Assembly (NCBI RefSeq): GCF_900111275.1
Contig: NZ_FOGR01000002.1
Span: 310,001-374,000, forward strand
Direction: 5' to 3'
Source: Rhizobium sp. NFR03
GTDB lineage: Bacteria > Pseudomonadota > Alphaproteobacteria > Rhizobiales > Rhizobiaceae
DNA length: 64,000 nt
The notes under the pieces are model-generated. The model had not been told where the DNA came from, searched no databases, and saw nothing but the letters and a program-made list of their open reading frames with translations. This document shows positions 43,967 to 53,269 of this stretch, piece by piece. Each line of letters starts with the position of its first letter. Within the stretch, counting starts at the first letter, position 1. The position numbers and the translations under genes were made by a program.

Positions 43967-45022
43967 GTGCCCCTGAAAGCAGCAAAAAGACTTTTCCGTC
44001 GTTCCGTCTCACCCGACAGATCGCCAGCTTCCGGCGCCTTGGTGACAAGCGACCGCGGCGTGGCCGAAGCCGTGCGTCTCTCCTGGGTCTGGACGACGGA
44101 TCGGCATCCCGATGCCAATCTGGGCGATGCCCTGAGCGCGGTGGTCGTTTCCGTCATGTCCGGCCTGCGTATCGAACCGGCGGCCTTCGATCAGTCGAAG
44201 GAAAGACTGGCAGCCGTCGGCACCATAGGGCACGCCCAGCAGGGCGCGCGCGTGCATCTTTGGGGCACGGGGTTCGACCTGAACCGCGGACCCTCCGGCG
44301 CGCTTGCGCCTTACGCCGTGCCGCCGACAACGGAACTCGTCGTGCACGCGGTTCGCGGGCGCCAAACGGCTGCCGGTCTGCGGGCTCTGGGTCTGGATGT
44401 GCCGAATGTCTTTGGCGACCCCGTCTGGTTTCTGCCGCGTATCTTTCCCTTTCCAGATCTTGCGAAGCGGCATGAGTTGGGCGTCATCGTCCATATCTCG
44501 GAGCTTGATGAGGCGACGGCGGCTGCGACCGTCAAGGCTCAACTGACACGGTATGCCATTCCGCCGGAGCTGGCCGACGACATTACGATCATCAATACGT
44601 ACACGGATGCGGGCATGGAAGGTTTCGAACGCAAGGTTCGCGAGATTGCCGCCTGCCGCCGGATTCTCTCCACCAGTCTTCACGGTTTGGTCATAGCTGA
44701 AACCTACAACATTCCTTGCGCCTGGTTCTCGACCGGTCGCGGAGAGGCTGCAGCCTTGCCTTTCGACGGCCCGCAGCCGATCGATCATCGCATGATCGAC
44801 TTTTATGGCGGTGCCGATCGCGAGACCGTGCTGAGCTATCTTCAGCCTTTGATGGAACCAACCGACTGGGCCGACGCCATCGGCTTTATTGATCGAAACT
44901 GGAAGGGACTGACCTATACCGGAGAGGCTTTGTTCAAGGCGTTTCCGCTTCGCAAAGCCGTCAAATTCAAGGATTCCGTGTGGACCTGTCCGCCCGAGAT
45001 CCTCAAGTCCAACCGATACTGA
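43967..45022 (+). CDS. Polysaccharide pyruvyl transferase family protein (paralogue 3)
   Basis: A 351-residue paralogue with GTG start one base after paralogue 2. It has an extra ~35-residue basic N-terminal extension (LKAAKRLFRRSVSPDRS) absent from the others. Core motifs are NLGDALSAVVVSVMSG, AVGTIGH, LWGTGFD, GDPVWFLPRIF, LGVIVHISEL and STSLHGLVIAETYNIPC. More diverged than paralogues 1 and 2 from each other, suggesting an older duplication and possibly a different acceptor. Confidence 0.85.
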   Translation: MPLKAAKRLFRRSVSPDRSPASGALVTSDRGVAEAVRLSWVWTTDRHPDANLGDALSAVVVSVMSGLRIEPAAFDQSKERLAAVGTIGHAQQGARVHLWGTGFDLNRGPSGALAPYAVPPTTELVVHAVRGRQTAAGLRALGLDVPNVFGDPVWFLPRIFPFPDLAKRHELGVIVHISELDEATAAATVKAQLTRYAIPPELADDITIINTYTDAGMEGFERKVREIAACRRILSTSLHGLVIAETYNIPCAWFSTGRGEAAALPFDGPQPIDHRMIDFYGGADRETVLSYLQPLMEPTDWADAIGFIDRNWKGLTYTGEALFKAFPLRKAVKFKDSVWTCPPEILKSNRY

Positions 45023-45140
45023 ACGCTGGCACTGTGCCCTTTTTGCAGATGCCGGTTTGTTTTTGTTCGGTACGGCTTTGAAGTCATTGTTTACCAGTTG
45101 GTGTTGAGATAACCAAAACGACGCCGCTATTTCGGGGGAG

Positions 45141-45166
45141 CAGATCATCCTTATCGGAAGGATCTG
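45141..45166 (+). other. Leader hairpin upstream of the polysaccharide export lipoprotein
   Basis: CAGATC(AT)CCTT pairs with AAGGATCTG across a short loop, ending 15 bases before the ATG at 45182 and just ahead of GAGGG. It may influence translation of the export operon. The 159-base interval also holds GGCA-CTG-TGCC with a T-run (45032-45047), a small terminator-like element after paralogue 3. Confidence 0.3.
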
Positions 45167-45181
45167 CGCTTGAGGGTGCCC

Positions 45182-46339
45182 ATGCCGTTCTTGACCAAAT
45201 TCACCAGTTTGTCGCTGGCCGCTATCTGCCTGACCACCACGTCCTGCACGGTCATGCCGAGCTCCGGACCAAGCTCCGGGCAGATTCTTCAGGAAGCCAA
45301 GGATAGCTATTCTCCTTATACGGTCATTCCCGTCACGCCGGGCATCGTGTCGCTTCTCTCCACCAGCCTCGACACGCAGCTCGCCGAAACCTTGGGAAAC
45401 ACGCGTAAGCGCAGCTCGTCGATCATCGGTGTCGGCGATACCGTCGTCGTTTCCATCTGGGAAGCCTCGCCTGACGGGCTCTTCTCCGGCGGCTCCGCCA
45501 GGGGCGGCGGAACGCAGATACCGGAACAGCCGGTTTCCGAATCCGGCACGATCTCCGTTCCCTATGCCGGCACCGTGCAGGCTGCCAACCGCACTCCGCA
45601 GCAGGTCAAGGCCGCCATCGAGAACGCGCTTGCGCGCATCGCCATCCAGCCGCAGGTTCTCGTCAGCGTCGTCAAGAACGTTTCCAACACGGTGACCGTA
45701 ACGGGCGAAGTCGCCAGCAGTGGCCGTATCGCTCTGTCTCCGCGTGGCGAAAAATTGCTCGACGTCATCGCCATGGCTGGCGGACCGCGTATCGAATCCC
45801 ACCAGCTCTCCGTCCAGATCACGCGTGGACGCAGGACAGAAACCGTGCCGATGGAGCGGCTGATCTCGGACCCGAGCGAAAACATCTACGTCCAGTCGGA
45901 TGACGTGATCGCACTCATCCGTCAGCCGCGCAGCTTCACCGTGTTCGGTGCCGCGACGGCCAATGCCTCCATCCAGTTCGACGAATCGCAGCTCTTCCTC
46001 AACCAGGCACTTGCCAAGGTCGGCGGTCTGAACGACGAGCGGGCCAATGCGCGCGGCGTCTTCATCTACCGCACGGAGCCGACCTCGCTCGTGCAGCGGA
46101 TGGTGCCGGGTAAGGTTGCATCGTCCGGGGCGACGACCAATGTCATCTACCAGATCGACCTGAAGGACCCGAACGGCTTCTTCCTTCTCAAGGGCTTCAG
46201 CCTGCGAAACCGTGACCTGATCTATATTGCCAACTCGTCGCTCGCAGAAGTGCGCAAGTTCGCAACGCTGGTCAGTTCGACCGCTGCGCCCGTGGCGCAG
46301 GCAGCGTCTGTCGGCAGCACGCTGAACAACTTCAAGTAG
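45182..46339 (+). CDS. Polysaccharide export outer-membrane protein (Wza/KpsD family)
   Basis: A 385-residue envelope protein starting at ATG 45182 with GAGGG upstream. The N-terminus is a signal peptide ending in a possible lipobox TTSC (CLTTTSCTVMPSSG), though the -3 residue is Thr, not Leu. The polysaccharide export domain shows IGVGDTVVVSIWEAS and SGTISVPYAGTVQAANRT, followed by soluble-ligand-binding repeats (NTVTVTGEVASSGRIALSP, FTVFGAATANASIQF). It should form the periplasmic/outer-membrane channel for the capsule. First gene of the export group with the KpsE- and KpsM-like genes. Confidence 0.88.
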   Translation: MPFLTKFTSLSLAAICLTTTSCTVMPSSGPSSGQILQEAKDSYSPYTVIPVTPGIVSLLSTSLDTQLAETLGNTRKRSSSIIGVGDTVVVSIWEASPDGLFSGGSARGGGTQIPEQPVSESGTISVPYAGTVQAANRTPQQVKAAIENALARIAIQPQVLVSVVKNVSNTVTVTGEVASSGRIALSPRGEKLLDVIAMAGGPRIESHQLSVQITRGRRTETVPMERLISDPSENIYVQSDDVIALIRQPRSFTVFGAATANASIQFDESQLFLNQALAKVGGLNDERANARGVFIYRTEPTSLVQRMVPGKVASSGATTNVIYQIDLKDPNGFFLLKGFSLRNRDLIYIANSSLAEVRKFATLVSSTAAPVAQAASVGSTLNNFK

Positions 46340-46501
46340 CAGATAAGAGAAGGTATTGTTGCGCCGCAATAATGCCTTCATCTTCGGGCAAAAGTTGCCT
46401 CTGGACAGGATCGCAACGCATCGTCGCGGCGATCTTCCGAATGGCTGTAAGGCATGGTATACATGCTGCGAACCAGGCCGAAGACCCCTTCAGGAGTGCC
46501 A

Positions 46502-47806
46502 ATGAGCGACGCGTCCAAGACCGCGAGAGCCGACAAGCTGAAATCACGGCAGGAAGATGGCGCACTTGTTCTGAGGCTGGATGAGGTTCGACCGAACCGC
46601 CAGGTGGCGATGCCGAAGCGCATGCCTGACCTGCCGGCAAAGCCGACAAAACCGGTTCGGAAGACGACGGTTACGTATAAATCCGAAAAGATGACCGGCT
46701 TCGTCACAAAGGCGAAGAGTGGCTTTTCGGGCGCCAAGCTCGCTTTTCTTCTCCTCGTCATCGTACCAACCGTCATCGGCGGTATCTACTACGCCGCTTT
46801 CGCGTCTCCGCGCTATGTTTCCGAATTTCGCTTCTCCGTCCGTCCGGGCGAGGGGGGAACTGGCTCAAGCGCTGCAGAACTCGCCCTGACGATGTCAAAC
46901 AGTTACATCGTGTCGGATTACGCGATGAGCCGCGACGCTGTGGAATCGCTTGAAAAGGAAGTCGGGTTGCGGGAAATCTACTCCCGTCCAGACGTCGATT
47001 TTCTGTCACGTCTCAGCTCCGACGTCTCTCTCGAAGGTCTGGTCAGATACTGGAACAACCGGCTGTCGACCAGCTACGACCTGACCACAGGCATCAATAC
47101 GATCGAAGTCGCGGCATTCTCGCCGCAGGACGCGTTCCGTATCTCGACGGCGCTGAAGGAGCTCTGCGAAAAGCTGGTCAACGATTTATCCGAAAAGGCG
47201 CGTCAGGCTCAACTTGCTTTCGCCAAGGCTGAGCTCGATCGCTCCGAGGCCCGGCTGACGAATGTACGCAGCCAGGAAACTGAATTGCGGACCGGTCAGA
47301 AGAGCATCGACGCTCGCAAGGAGGCCGACGGCAAGATCCAGTTGATCACCAAGCTGCACGGCAGCCTCGCGGACCTTCAGGCTCAGTACACGGCGCTCGG
47401 CAGCTATATGGACGCCAAGTCCCCGCGTCTGACCGTGCTGAAATCCCAGATCAATGCGACGCAGCAGGAACTCGATCGTCTCCAGTCCCAGGTTCGGTCT
47501 ACGGGCGACAATGGCTCGAACACCGCCATGTTGGCAGATGCTCAGTTGATGACGCAGTATGACAAGATCCAGAGCGATCTCGACATCGCGACGAAGCTCT
47601 ACACATCGTCGCTGACCAACTACGAAAATGCACGGATGCTCGCCAGCAACAACCAGATCTACCTTGCAACCTATGTCCAGCCAGGGATGGCGCAGATTGC
47701 GGCCTATCCAAAGGTGGTTTTCGACACATTCCTCGTGTTCCTCTCGGCGCTCGGTCTCTGGATTGTTATGACTCTCGTCTATTACAGCATCAGAGACCAC
47801 GCGTAG
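46502..47806 (+). CDS. Capsule export inner-membrane protein (KpsE-like, polysaccharide co-polymerase)
   Basis: A 434-residue protein; ATG 46502 (MSDASKTARAD) has AGGAG five bases upstream. A basic, proline-rich cytoplasmic tail of ~75 residues leads to a transmembrane segment (LAFLLLVIVPTVIGGIYYAAF), a periplasmic coiled-coil region (KAELDRSEARLTNVRSQETE, INATQQELDRLQSQV) and a second transmembrane segment near the C-terminus (FLVFLSALGLWIVMTLVYY). This is the KpsE/CtrB/RkpR topology linking the inner-membrane transporter to the outer-membrane channel. 162 bases after the KpsD-like gene and 24 before KpsM-like. Confidence 0.9.
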   Translation: MSDASKTARADKLKSRQEDGALVLRLDEVRPNRQVAMPKRMPDLPAKPTKPVRKTTVTYKSEKMTGFVTKAKSGFSGAKLAFLLLVIVPTVIGGIYYAAFASPRYVSEFRFSVRPGEGGTGSSAAELALTMSNSYIVSDYAMSRDAVESLEKEVGLREIYSRPDVDFLSRLSSDVSLEGLVRYWNNRLSTSYDLTTGINTIEVAAFSPQDAFRISTALKELCEKLVNDLSEKARQAQLAFAKAELDRSEARLTNVRSQETELRTGQKSIDARKEADGKIQLITKLHGSLADLQAQYTALGSYMDAKSPRLTVLKSQINATQQELDRLQSQVRSTGDNGSNTAMLADAQLMTQYDKIQSDLDIATKLYTSSLTNYENARMLASNNQIYLATYVQPGMAQIAAYPKVVFDTFLVFLSALGLWIVMTLVYYSIRDHA

Positions 47807-47830
47807 TTTGGCGCGACGGGAGAGCTGCCA

Positions 47831-48625
47831 ATGAGCATGGGTGTTATTCCTGTCGGCGTCTCGCGACAGATCCGTATCGTCAGTGCATTGACGATACGAG
47901 AGGTTCGCCTGCGCAACAGCAAGCACGCGTTCGGTCAGCTCTTCGATCTGCTGGAGGCGATTGTCTTCATCGTCATCCACTGGGCAATCTTCACGTTTAT
48001 GCACAGGCATCTGCTCATCGGAGACAGCTTGCTCCTGTTTATTAGTACAGGCATTCTGCCTGTTCTGTTTTTTCGCACGATTAGCATCAAAACCGCTTCA
48101 GCGCTGGAAGCCGCCAAGTCGGTCACCAGCATCCCGTATGTCGAGGCGATGGATTATGCCTTGGCACGCGGTTTCGTGGAGCTTCTTTCTTTCACGATGA
48201 TGTTCGGGCTGGGTTTTGTGATGATTTACGCGCTGGGGTTATCCCGGTTCGCTATCCCTTACGATTTCACGCCTGTCATCGTCTGCATATTGATGCTGAC
48301 CGTCTTTTCGTTCGGGATCGGCCTCGTCAACTCATTCATCACGTTCCTCTTCCATCCGTGGAAGTTGTTCTGGGGCTTCTTTTCCCGCGTTCAGATTTTC
48401 TTGAGCGCTGTGTTTTTCATTCCCGAATACATGCCACCCGAATTGCGGAACATCGTCGCCTATAACCCGATGATGCACTTCGTTTCGCTGTTCCGCACTG
48501 GATTCTATCCGACCTATCCGACCCATCTCCTTTCCGTAACCTATATCGCTTGCTGGACGGTGGGCCTGCTCATTGTTGGCCTCGCTTTGGAGCGGGCCCT
48601 TCGAAACCACCGCGCGGGTCACTGA
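47831..48625 (+). CDS. Capsular polysaccharide ABC transporter permease (KpsM-like)
   Basis: A 264-residue ABC-2 type permease with six predicted membrane segments. Text such as REVRLRNSKHAFGQLFDLLEA at the N-terminus and FISTGILPVLFF and IPEYMPPELRNIVAYNPMMHF near the C-terminus is KpsM/Wzm-like. It should pair with the KpsT-like ATPase at 40770 to flip the polymer across the inner membrane. Permease and ATPase are in separate operons here. Last gene of the export group. Confidence 0.92.
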   Translation: MSMGVIPVGVSRQIRIVSALTIREVRLRNSKHAFGQLFDLLEAIVFIVIHWAIFTFMHRHLLIGDSLLLFISTGILPVLFFRTISIKTASALEAAKSVTSIPYVEAMDYALARGFVELLSFTMMFGLGFVMIYALGLSRFAIPYDFTPVIVCILMLTVFSFGIGLVNSFITFLFHPWKLFWGFFSRVQIFLSAVFFIPEYMPPELRNIVAYNPMMHFVSLFRTGFYPTYPTHLLSVTYIACWTVGLLIVGLALERALRNHRAGH

Positions 48626-48693
48626 TCCCCCTCTATGCCTCTTCAAATCGGCGCTCTCATGCCCTAACTTCGAACCTCGTTTCCCAGTGAAAG

Positions 48694-49956
48694 ATGTTCG
48701 ACATGCCAGCACCTGCGACAGACACTCAGCCCATCGACGCCCGGAAACTCGAAAAGCTCGCCGAAGTGGCCGTCAGGATCGGCCTCGGTCTGGAGCGGGG
48801 CCAGGATCTGGTCATCACGGCGCCGATTGCGGCTTTGCCGATGGTCCGATTGATCACGAAGCACGCTTATCTCGCCGGTGCCGGCCTCGTCACGACATTC
48901 TATTCCGATGAGGAAAGCACGCTGGCACGCTACGAGCATGCGCCTGACGAAAGCTTCGATCGCGCAAGCAACTGGCTCTATGAAGGTATGGCGAAGGCCT
49001 ATGCCGGCAATGCGGCGCGGCTGGCGATCTCCGGAGACAATCCCATGCTGCTGGCCGCTCAGGATCCGTCGAAGGTCGCGCGGGCGAACAAGGCGATGTC
49101 GATGGCCTACAAGCCGGCGCTGGAGAAGATCTCGAACTTTGACATCAACTGGAACATCGTCTCCTACCCAAATCCCTCCTGGGCCAGGCAGATGTTTCCC
49201 GACGATCCAGAGAACGTGGCTGTCGAAAAACTGGCCAACGCCATCTTCGCGGCATCGCGTGTCGATGTCGAGGATCCGGTCGCCGCGTGGACGGAGCACA
49301 ACGCCAACCTGCGCAAGCGCTCGACCTGGCTGAACGGCGAACATTTTTCGGCACTCCACTTCACGGGACCGGGAACGGATCTCACTGTCGGTCTGGCTGA
49401 CGGGCATGAGTGGCACGGCGGCGCATCGATGGCGAAAAACGGCATCATCTGCAATCCCAATATCCCGACGGAAGAGGTCTTCACCACGCCCCATGCACTG
49501 CGCGTCGAAGGTCACGTTTCCAGCACGAAGCCGCTATCGCATCAGGGGACGCTGATCGATGACATACAGGTGCGTTTCGAGGCTGGCCGGATTGTCGAAG
49601 CCAAGGCGTCCAGGGGCGAATCGGTTCTGAACAAGGTGCTGGATACGGACGAAGGCGCCCGGCGTCTGGGCGAGGTTGCCCTCGTGCCGCATTCGTCGCC
49701 GATTTCCGCCAGCGGCATCCTGTTCTACAACACGCTTTTTGACGAGAATGCGTCGTGCCATATCGCGCTCGGCCAGTGCTACTCGAAATGCTTCATCGAC
49801 GGTGCCTCCCTCAGTCAGGAGCAGATCGCGGCTCAGGGGGGTAATTCCAGCCTCATCCACATCGACTGGATGATTGGTTCCGACAAGGTCGATATCGACG
49901 GGATTCGGGACGATGGCACGAAGGTGCCGGTGATGCGCGGCGGCGAGTGGGCCTGA
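48694..49956 (+). CDS. M29 family aminopeptidase
   Basis: A 420-residue cytoplasmic metallo-aminopeptidase (AmpS/AmpT family). Family text includes EKLAEVAVRIGLGLERGQDL at the N-terminus, RSTWLNGEHF and FTGPGTDLTVGLADGHEW, the metal-binding glutamates in NIPTEEVFTTP, SCHIALGQCYSKC with a ligand His, and HIDWMIGSDKVDIDG with His and Asp at the C-terminus. An ATG at 48703 is an alternative start. It follows the capsule genes but is functionally separate. Confidence 0.93.
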   Translation: MFDMPAPATDTQPIDARKLEKLAEVAVRIGLGLERGQDLVITAPIAALPMVRLITKHAYLAGAGLVTTFYSDEESTLARYEHAPDESFDRASNWLYEGMAKAYAGNAARLAISGDNPMLLAAQDPSKVARANKAMSMAYKPALEKISNFDINWNIVSYPNPSWARQMFPDDPENVAVEKLANAIFAASRVDVEDPVAAWTEHNANLRKRSTWLNGEHFSALHFTGPGTDLTVGLADGHEWHGGASMAKNGIICNPNIPTEEVFTTPHALRVEGHVSSTKPLSHQGTLIDDIQVRFEAGRIVEAKASRGESVLNKVLDTDEGARRLGEVALVPHSSPISASGILFYNTLFDENASCHIALGQCYSKCFIDGASLSQEQIAAQGGNSSLIHIDWMIGSDKVDIDGIRDDGTKVPVMRGGEWA

Positions 49957-50005
49957 GTGTCTGGCGACCGGCCTCAGGGCCGGTCACCACTGCGGGATGC
50001 CTTGC

Positions 50006-51181
50006 TTAGCAGGCGAGGTCGGCGACCACGGCGTCGAGGATCAGCATCCCCGATGGCGTGCAGCGGAGCCGGGAATTGCCGATCCGCTCGATAAAGCCGT
50101 GCTCGATCAGAAAGCGTTCCTTCTCCGGATCAGGCGGCCGGCCGGACAGCGCTTCCCAGCGCACAAGGTCAATACCCTCCTTGAGGCGCAGCCCCATCAG
50201 CAGCAGTTCGTCGGACTGCTCGTCATAACCCAGCACCTCCTGATCGATCATCCCGTGACCATTGGCCTCGACCAGATCGAGCCAGGTCTCCGGCTTGCGC
50301 TCGGTTGCCGTCGCGAGCTTCTCCCGGCCGATGGTCAAGCGCCCATGGGCGCCGGGGCCGATGCCGGCATAATCGCCGTAGCGCCAATAGGTAAGGTTGT
50401 GGCGACTTTCTGCACCGGGCACCGCATGGTTGGAAACCTCGTAGGCAGGCATGCCGATCGAAGCCGTGATGTCCTGTGTCGCCTCGTAAAGAAGCGCGGA
50501 CTGGTCACCGTCGGGCACGACAAGCTTGCCGGCCTTGTGTAGGCCGAAGAAGGGCGTGCCCTCCTCGATCGTCAACTGGTAGAGCGAGAGATGGTCGACG
50601 GCATAGGAGACGGCCTGCTTCAGCTCCGCTTCCCACTCCTCGACGGTCTGGTTCGGCCGGGCATAGATCAGGTCGAAGGACATACGCGGAAAGATATCGC
50701 GCGCAAGACCTATCGCCTTCAGCGCATCTTCCACATTGTGAAGCCGCCCGAGGAACTTGAGGTCGCGGTCGTTCAGCGCCTGAACGCCGAGGGACACGCG
50801 GTTGACGCCCGCGGCGCGATAGCCGCGAAACCGGGTCGCCTCCACGCTCGATGGGTTGGCTTCCAGCGTGATCTCGATGCCGTCAGGCACATGCCAGAAG
50901 CGCGCTATGCCGTTCATGATGGCGTCCACCGTCGCCGGATCCATCAGCGAAGGGGTGCCGCCGCCAAGAAAGATGCTGGTCACGGTGCGCGGTCCCGACA
51001 GCCGCCGCGCTTCCTCCATCTCTTTTAGAAAAGCGGAGACGTAGCGTGCCTGATCGACACCCTGATGCCGCACATGGCTGTTGAAGTCGCAATAAGGGCA
51101 CTTCGCCGCGCAGAACGGCCAATGCACGTAGACCCCGAAACCGGGGTCCGTCTTGTCGCCGATAAAGGAGAAATCAGCCAT
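50006..51181 (-). CDS. hemW: Radical SAM protein HemW (haem chaperone)
   Basis: A 391-residue protein related to coproporphyrinogen III oxidase HemN. The radical SAM cluster motif is FCAAKCPYCDFNSH (CxxxCxxC with the HemW-type phenylalanine after CxxC), followed by FLGGGTPSLMDP and SLGVQALNDRDLKFLGR. The C-terminal HemW domain is present (AGIGPGAHGR). HemW proteins bind haem and probably insert it into respiratory enzymes rather than oxidise coproporphyrinogen. It follows rdgB by 5 bases in the rph-VOC-rdgB-hemW operon. Confidence 0.93.
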   Translation of the reverse strand: MADFSFIGDKTDPGFGVYVHWPFCAAKCPYCDFNSHVRHQGVDQARYVSAFLKEMEEARRLSGPRTVTSIFLGGGTPSLMDPATVDAIMNGIARFWHVPDGIEITLEANPSSVEATRFRGYRAAGVNRVSLGVQALNDRDLKFLGRLHNVEDALKAIGLARDIFPRMSFDLIYARPNQTVEEWEAELKQAVSYAVDHLSLYQLTIEEGTPFFGLHKAGKLVVPDGDQSALLYEATQDITASIGMPAYEVSNHAVPGAESRHNLTYWRYGDYAGIGPGAHGRLTIGREKLATATERKPETWLDLVEANGHGMIDQEVLGYDEQSDELLLMGLRLKEGIDLVRWEALSGRPPDPEKERFLIEHGFIERIGNSRLRCTPSGMLILDAVVADLAC

Positions 51182-51186
51182 ATCCG

Positions 51187-51837
51187 TCAGGCGCCGAGGC
51201 AGGTCTCGGCAAACACCTTGAAGGCGCGGGCGCGATGCGAGAGGGCGTCAGCATCGCCCGGCTTCCAGCCGTGCTTTTCGTCCGCGCTCATTTCGCCGAA
51301 CGTCCGTTCATGGCCCTCAGGCTGGAAGATAGGGTCATAGCCGAAACCTTGGCTGCCGCGTGGGGGCCAGACAACGGTGCCCTCGACTTCGCCGCGGAAG
51401 AGTTCCACATGGCCATCCGGCCAGGCAAGGCAGAGCACGGACACGAAGCGGGCGGAACGTGTTGCCGGCGTCGCCGCGCCGACCTCTTGCAGGGCCGTTT
51501 CCACCTTGTGCATGGCCATTGCAAAGTCGCGCGTACCATCGGCGGTTTCGGCCCAGTTGGCCGTGTAAACGCCGGGATCGCCACCGAGTGCGTCCACGAC
51601 CAGCCCGGAATCGTCCGACAGGGCCGGCAGGCCAGAGGCCTGTGCGGAGGCCAGTGCCTTGATGGTCGCATTCTCCTCGAACGTCGTTCCGGTCTCGTCC
51701 GGTTCGATGAAGTTCAGGTCGGCGGCGGATTTGGCGGAAAAGCCGAGCGGGCCGATCAGGTCGCGAATTTCGCGGATCTTGCCGGCATTATGGCTGGCGA
51801 CGATCAGGGTCTTGTCGTCAAGCGTGCGTGTCATCAT
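51187..51837 (-). CDS. rdgB: Non-canonical purine NTP pyrophosphatase (dITP/XTP)
   Basis: A 216-residue Ham1/RdgB-family protein. Substrate motifs: [17 protein letters not shown] (SHNxGK), [28 protein letters not shown], the Asp of FGYDPIFQP, and [18 protein letters not shown] (SHRxxA) at the C-terminus. It removes deaminated purine nucleotides (dITP, XTP) from the pool. Length is at the upper end of the family. It sits between the VOC gene and hemW. Confidence 0.95.
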   Translation of the reverse strand: MMTRTLDDKTLIVASHNAGKIREIRDLIGPLGFSAKSAADLNFIEPDETGTTFEENATIKALASAQASGLPALSDDSGLVVDALGGDPGVYTANWAETADGTRDFAMAMHKVETALQEVGAATPATRSARFVSVLCLAWPDGHVELFRGEVEGTVVWPPRGSQGFGYDPIFQPEGHERTFGEMSADEKHGWKPGDADALSHRARAFKVFAETCLGA

Positions 51838-51954
51838 GGGTCTCGAAAGGTCAACCGGAGGGCGTTGAGACGCCGCGGAAACATGGGCTCGGTAAATATG
51901 GGTCGTCCGATCCGCAAACGCGATCGGTCGGCGGACGGCATGGAGAAGAACAGT

Positions 51955-52380
51955 TCAGTCGATGGACCAGAGGCCCGGTTCGGCGCATTCCAGGCTGTTG
52001 CCGGCCGGGTCGCGAAAATAAAAGGATCTCGCGCCCGTCGGCCAGGTGATGTCACTTTCGATCATCACGCCATCCGCCGCAAGTCTCTCCCGCAGGGATG
52101 TCAGATTGTCGCGCGATACGCGGAAGCAGGCATGGCCGGGACCGGTCGCCCCGTGAACGGGGACAGGCAGGGCAGAGCCTTCGGCCGGCTTCAGCGTCTC
52201 CGTCGGATTGAAGATCAGGAGAACGCCCTGCCCGCAGCGAAAGAACAGGTGGCGGCCATCGACGCGGGCGATGCGCTCCAGTCCGAGCACATCGCCGTAG
52301 AAGCGATCGGCCGCATCCAGATCCGCTGCATACAGTGCCGTTTCCAGAACACCTTCGAGAACCCGCGTCCTATCCGACAC
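51955..52380 (-). CDS. VOC family (glyoxalase/bleomycin-resistance fold) protein
   Basis: A 141-residue single-chain VOC protein with paired beta-alpha-beta-beta-beta modules. Likely metal or substrate residues are the Glu in LETALYAADL, His in GHACFRVS and Glu in NSLECAEPG. FYGDVLGL and FYFRDPAGNSLE are the usual VOC landmarks. The substrate is unknown. It is inserted between rph (16-base gap) and rdgB (117-base gap) in an otherwise conserved order. Confidence 0.88.
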   Translation of the reverse strand: MSDRTRVLEGVLETALYAADLDAADRFYGDVLGLERIARVDGRHLFFRCGQGVLLIFNPTETLKPAEGSALPVPVHGATGPGHACFRVSRDNLTSLRERLAADGVMIESDITWPTGARSFYFRDPAGNSLECAEPGLWSID

Positions 52381-52396
52381 CGTCCGCCTCCGTCTT

Positions 52397-53113
52397 TTAA
52401 GCGATCGTCTGCTTCTGCAAGGCGACCAGTTCCGAGATGCCGTTCTTCGCCAGCCCCATGAGGCTTGCGAATTCCGCTTCCGAGAAGGGTTTGCCTTCGG
52501 CCGTACCCTGAATTTCCACGATTCCGCCGGAGCCGGTCATGACGAAGTTTGCATCCGTCTCGGCGGCGCTGTCTTCGAGATAGTCGAGATCGATCACGGT
52601 CTGGTCGGCGAAGATGCCACAGGAAATGGCCGCGACATGATCTTTCAATACGCGCTCGACCTTCGTCATGTTGCGCGCTTCCATCCACTTCAGGCAGTCG
52701 TGCAGCGCGATCCATGCGCCGGTGATGGACGCCGTGCGAGTGCCGCCATCGGCCTGGATCACGTCGCAGTCGAGCGAGATCTGGCGCTCGCCAAGGGCCT
52801 GCAGATCGACGACCGAGCGGAGCGAGCGGCCGATGAGGCGCTGGATCTCCTGCGTGCGGCCGCTCTGCTTGCCGGTTGCGGCTTCGCGCTTCATGCGGTC
52901 GCCGGTCGCGCGCGGCAGCATGCCGTATTCCGCGGTCACCCAGCCCTTGCCGCTGTTGCGCAGCCATGGTGGCGTTTTTTCCTCAAGGCTCGCGGTGCAC
53001 AGCACATGGGTATCGCCGAACTTGACGAGACAGGAGCCTTCGGCATGCTTGGAGACGTTGCGCTCGAAGGTGACCTTGCGCATCTGATCTGTTTTTCTTC
53101 CGGACGGCCGCAT
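52397..53113 (-). CDS. rph: Ribonuclease PH
   Basis: A 238-residue phosphorolytic 3'-5' exoribonuclease that trims tRNA 3' ends. Motifs: [20 protein letters not shown] at the N-terminus, [36 protein letters not shown] (basic tRNA-binding stretch), [20 protein letters not shown], and [17 protein letters not shown] with the catalytic Asp. Length is standard. It is divergent from hrcA, the usual rhizobial arrangement. Confidence 0.97.
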   Translation of the reverse strand: MRPSGRKTDQMRKVTFERNVSKHAEGSCLVKFGDTHVLCTASLEEKTPPWLRNSGKGWVTAEYGMLPRATGDRMKREAATGKQSGRTQEIQRLIGRSLRSVVDLQALGERQISLDCDVIQADGGTRTASITGAWIALHDCLKWMEARNMTKVERVLKDHVAAISCGIFADQTVIDLDYLEDSAAETDANFVMTGSGGIVEIQGTAEGKPFSEAEFASLMGLAKNGISELVALQKQTIA

Positions 53114-53234
53114 CGGGGACTCCTTGGGTCTTCAGTTGCGTGCCTTCTAGCCTATGTTGCCGCGCAAAGGAAATGCGGGGCGTAAAATAGGACTGTCAAA
53201 GTCGTGCGGCGGCGCGCGAAAGCCAATTTTCCCT

Positions 53235-53263
53235 TTGTCGTTCCGCCGGCCTCTCCCTATATT
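53235..53263 (+). promoter_or_regulatory. Candidate hrcA promoter
   Basis: TTGTCG (53235-53240) and TATATT (53258-53263) are 17 bases apart. Transcription would start close to the ATG at 53270, so hrcA may have a very short or no leader. No CIRCE operator is visible between rph and hrcA. Confidence 0.4.
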
Positions 53264-53269
53264 TCAGCC

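Noticed and set aside
44009-46381. 790-codon minus-strand open frame
   Set aside because: Spans three plus-strand genes in antisense, no start context or domain.
49966-49985. Hairpin GACCGGCC/GGCCGGTC between the M29 peptidase and hemW genes
   Set aside because: Perfect 8-bp stem, but no T-run on either strand; too weak to call a terminator with confidence.
53114-53269. CIRCE operator upstream of hrcA
   Set aside because: The TTAGCACTC-N9-GAGTGCTAA pattern is not present between rph and hrcA, nor before grpE.
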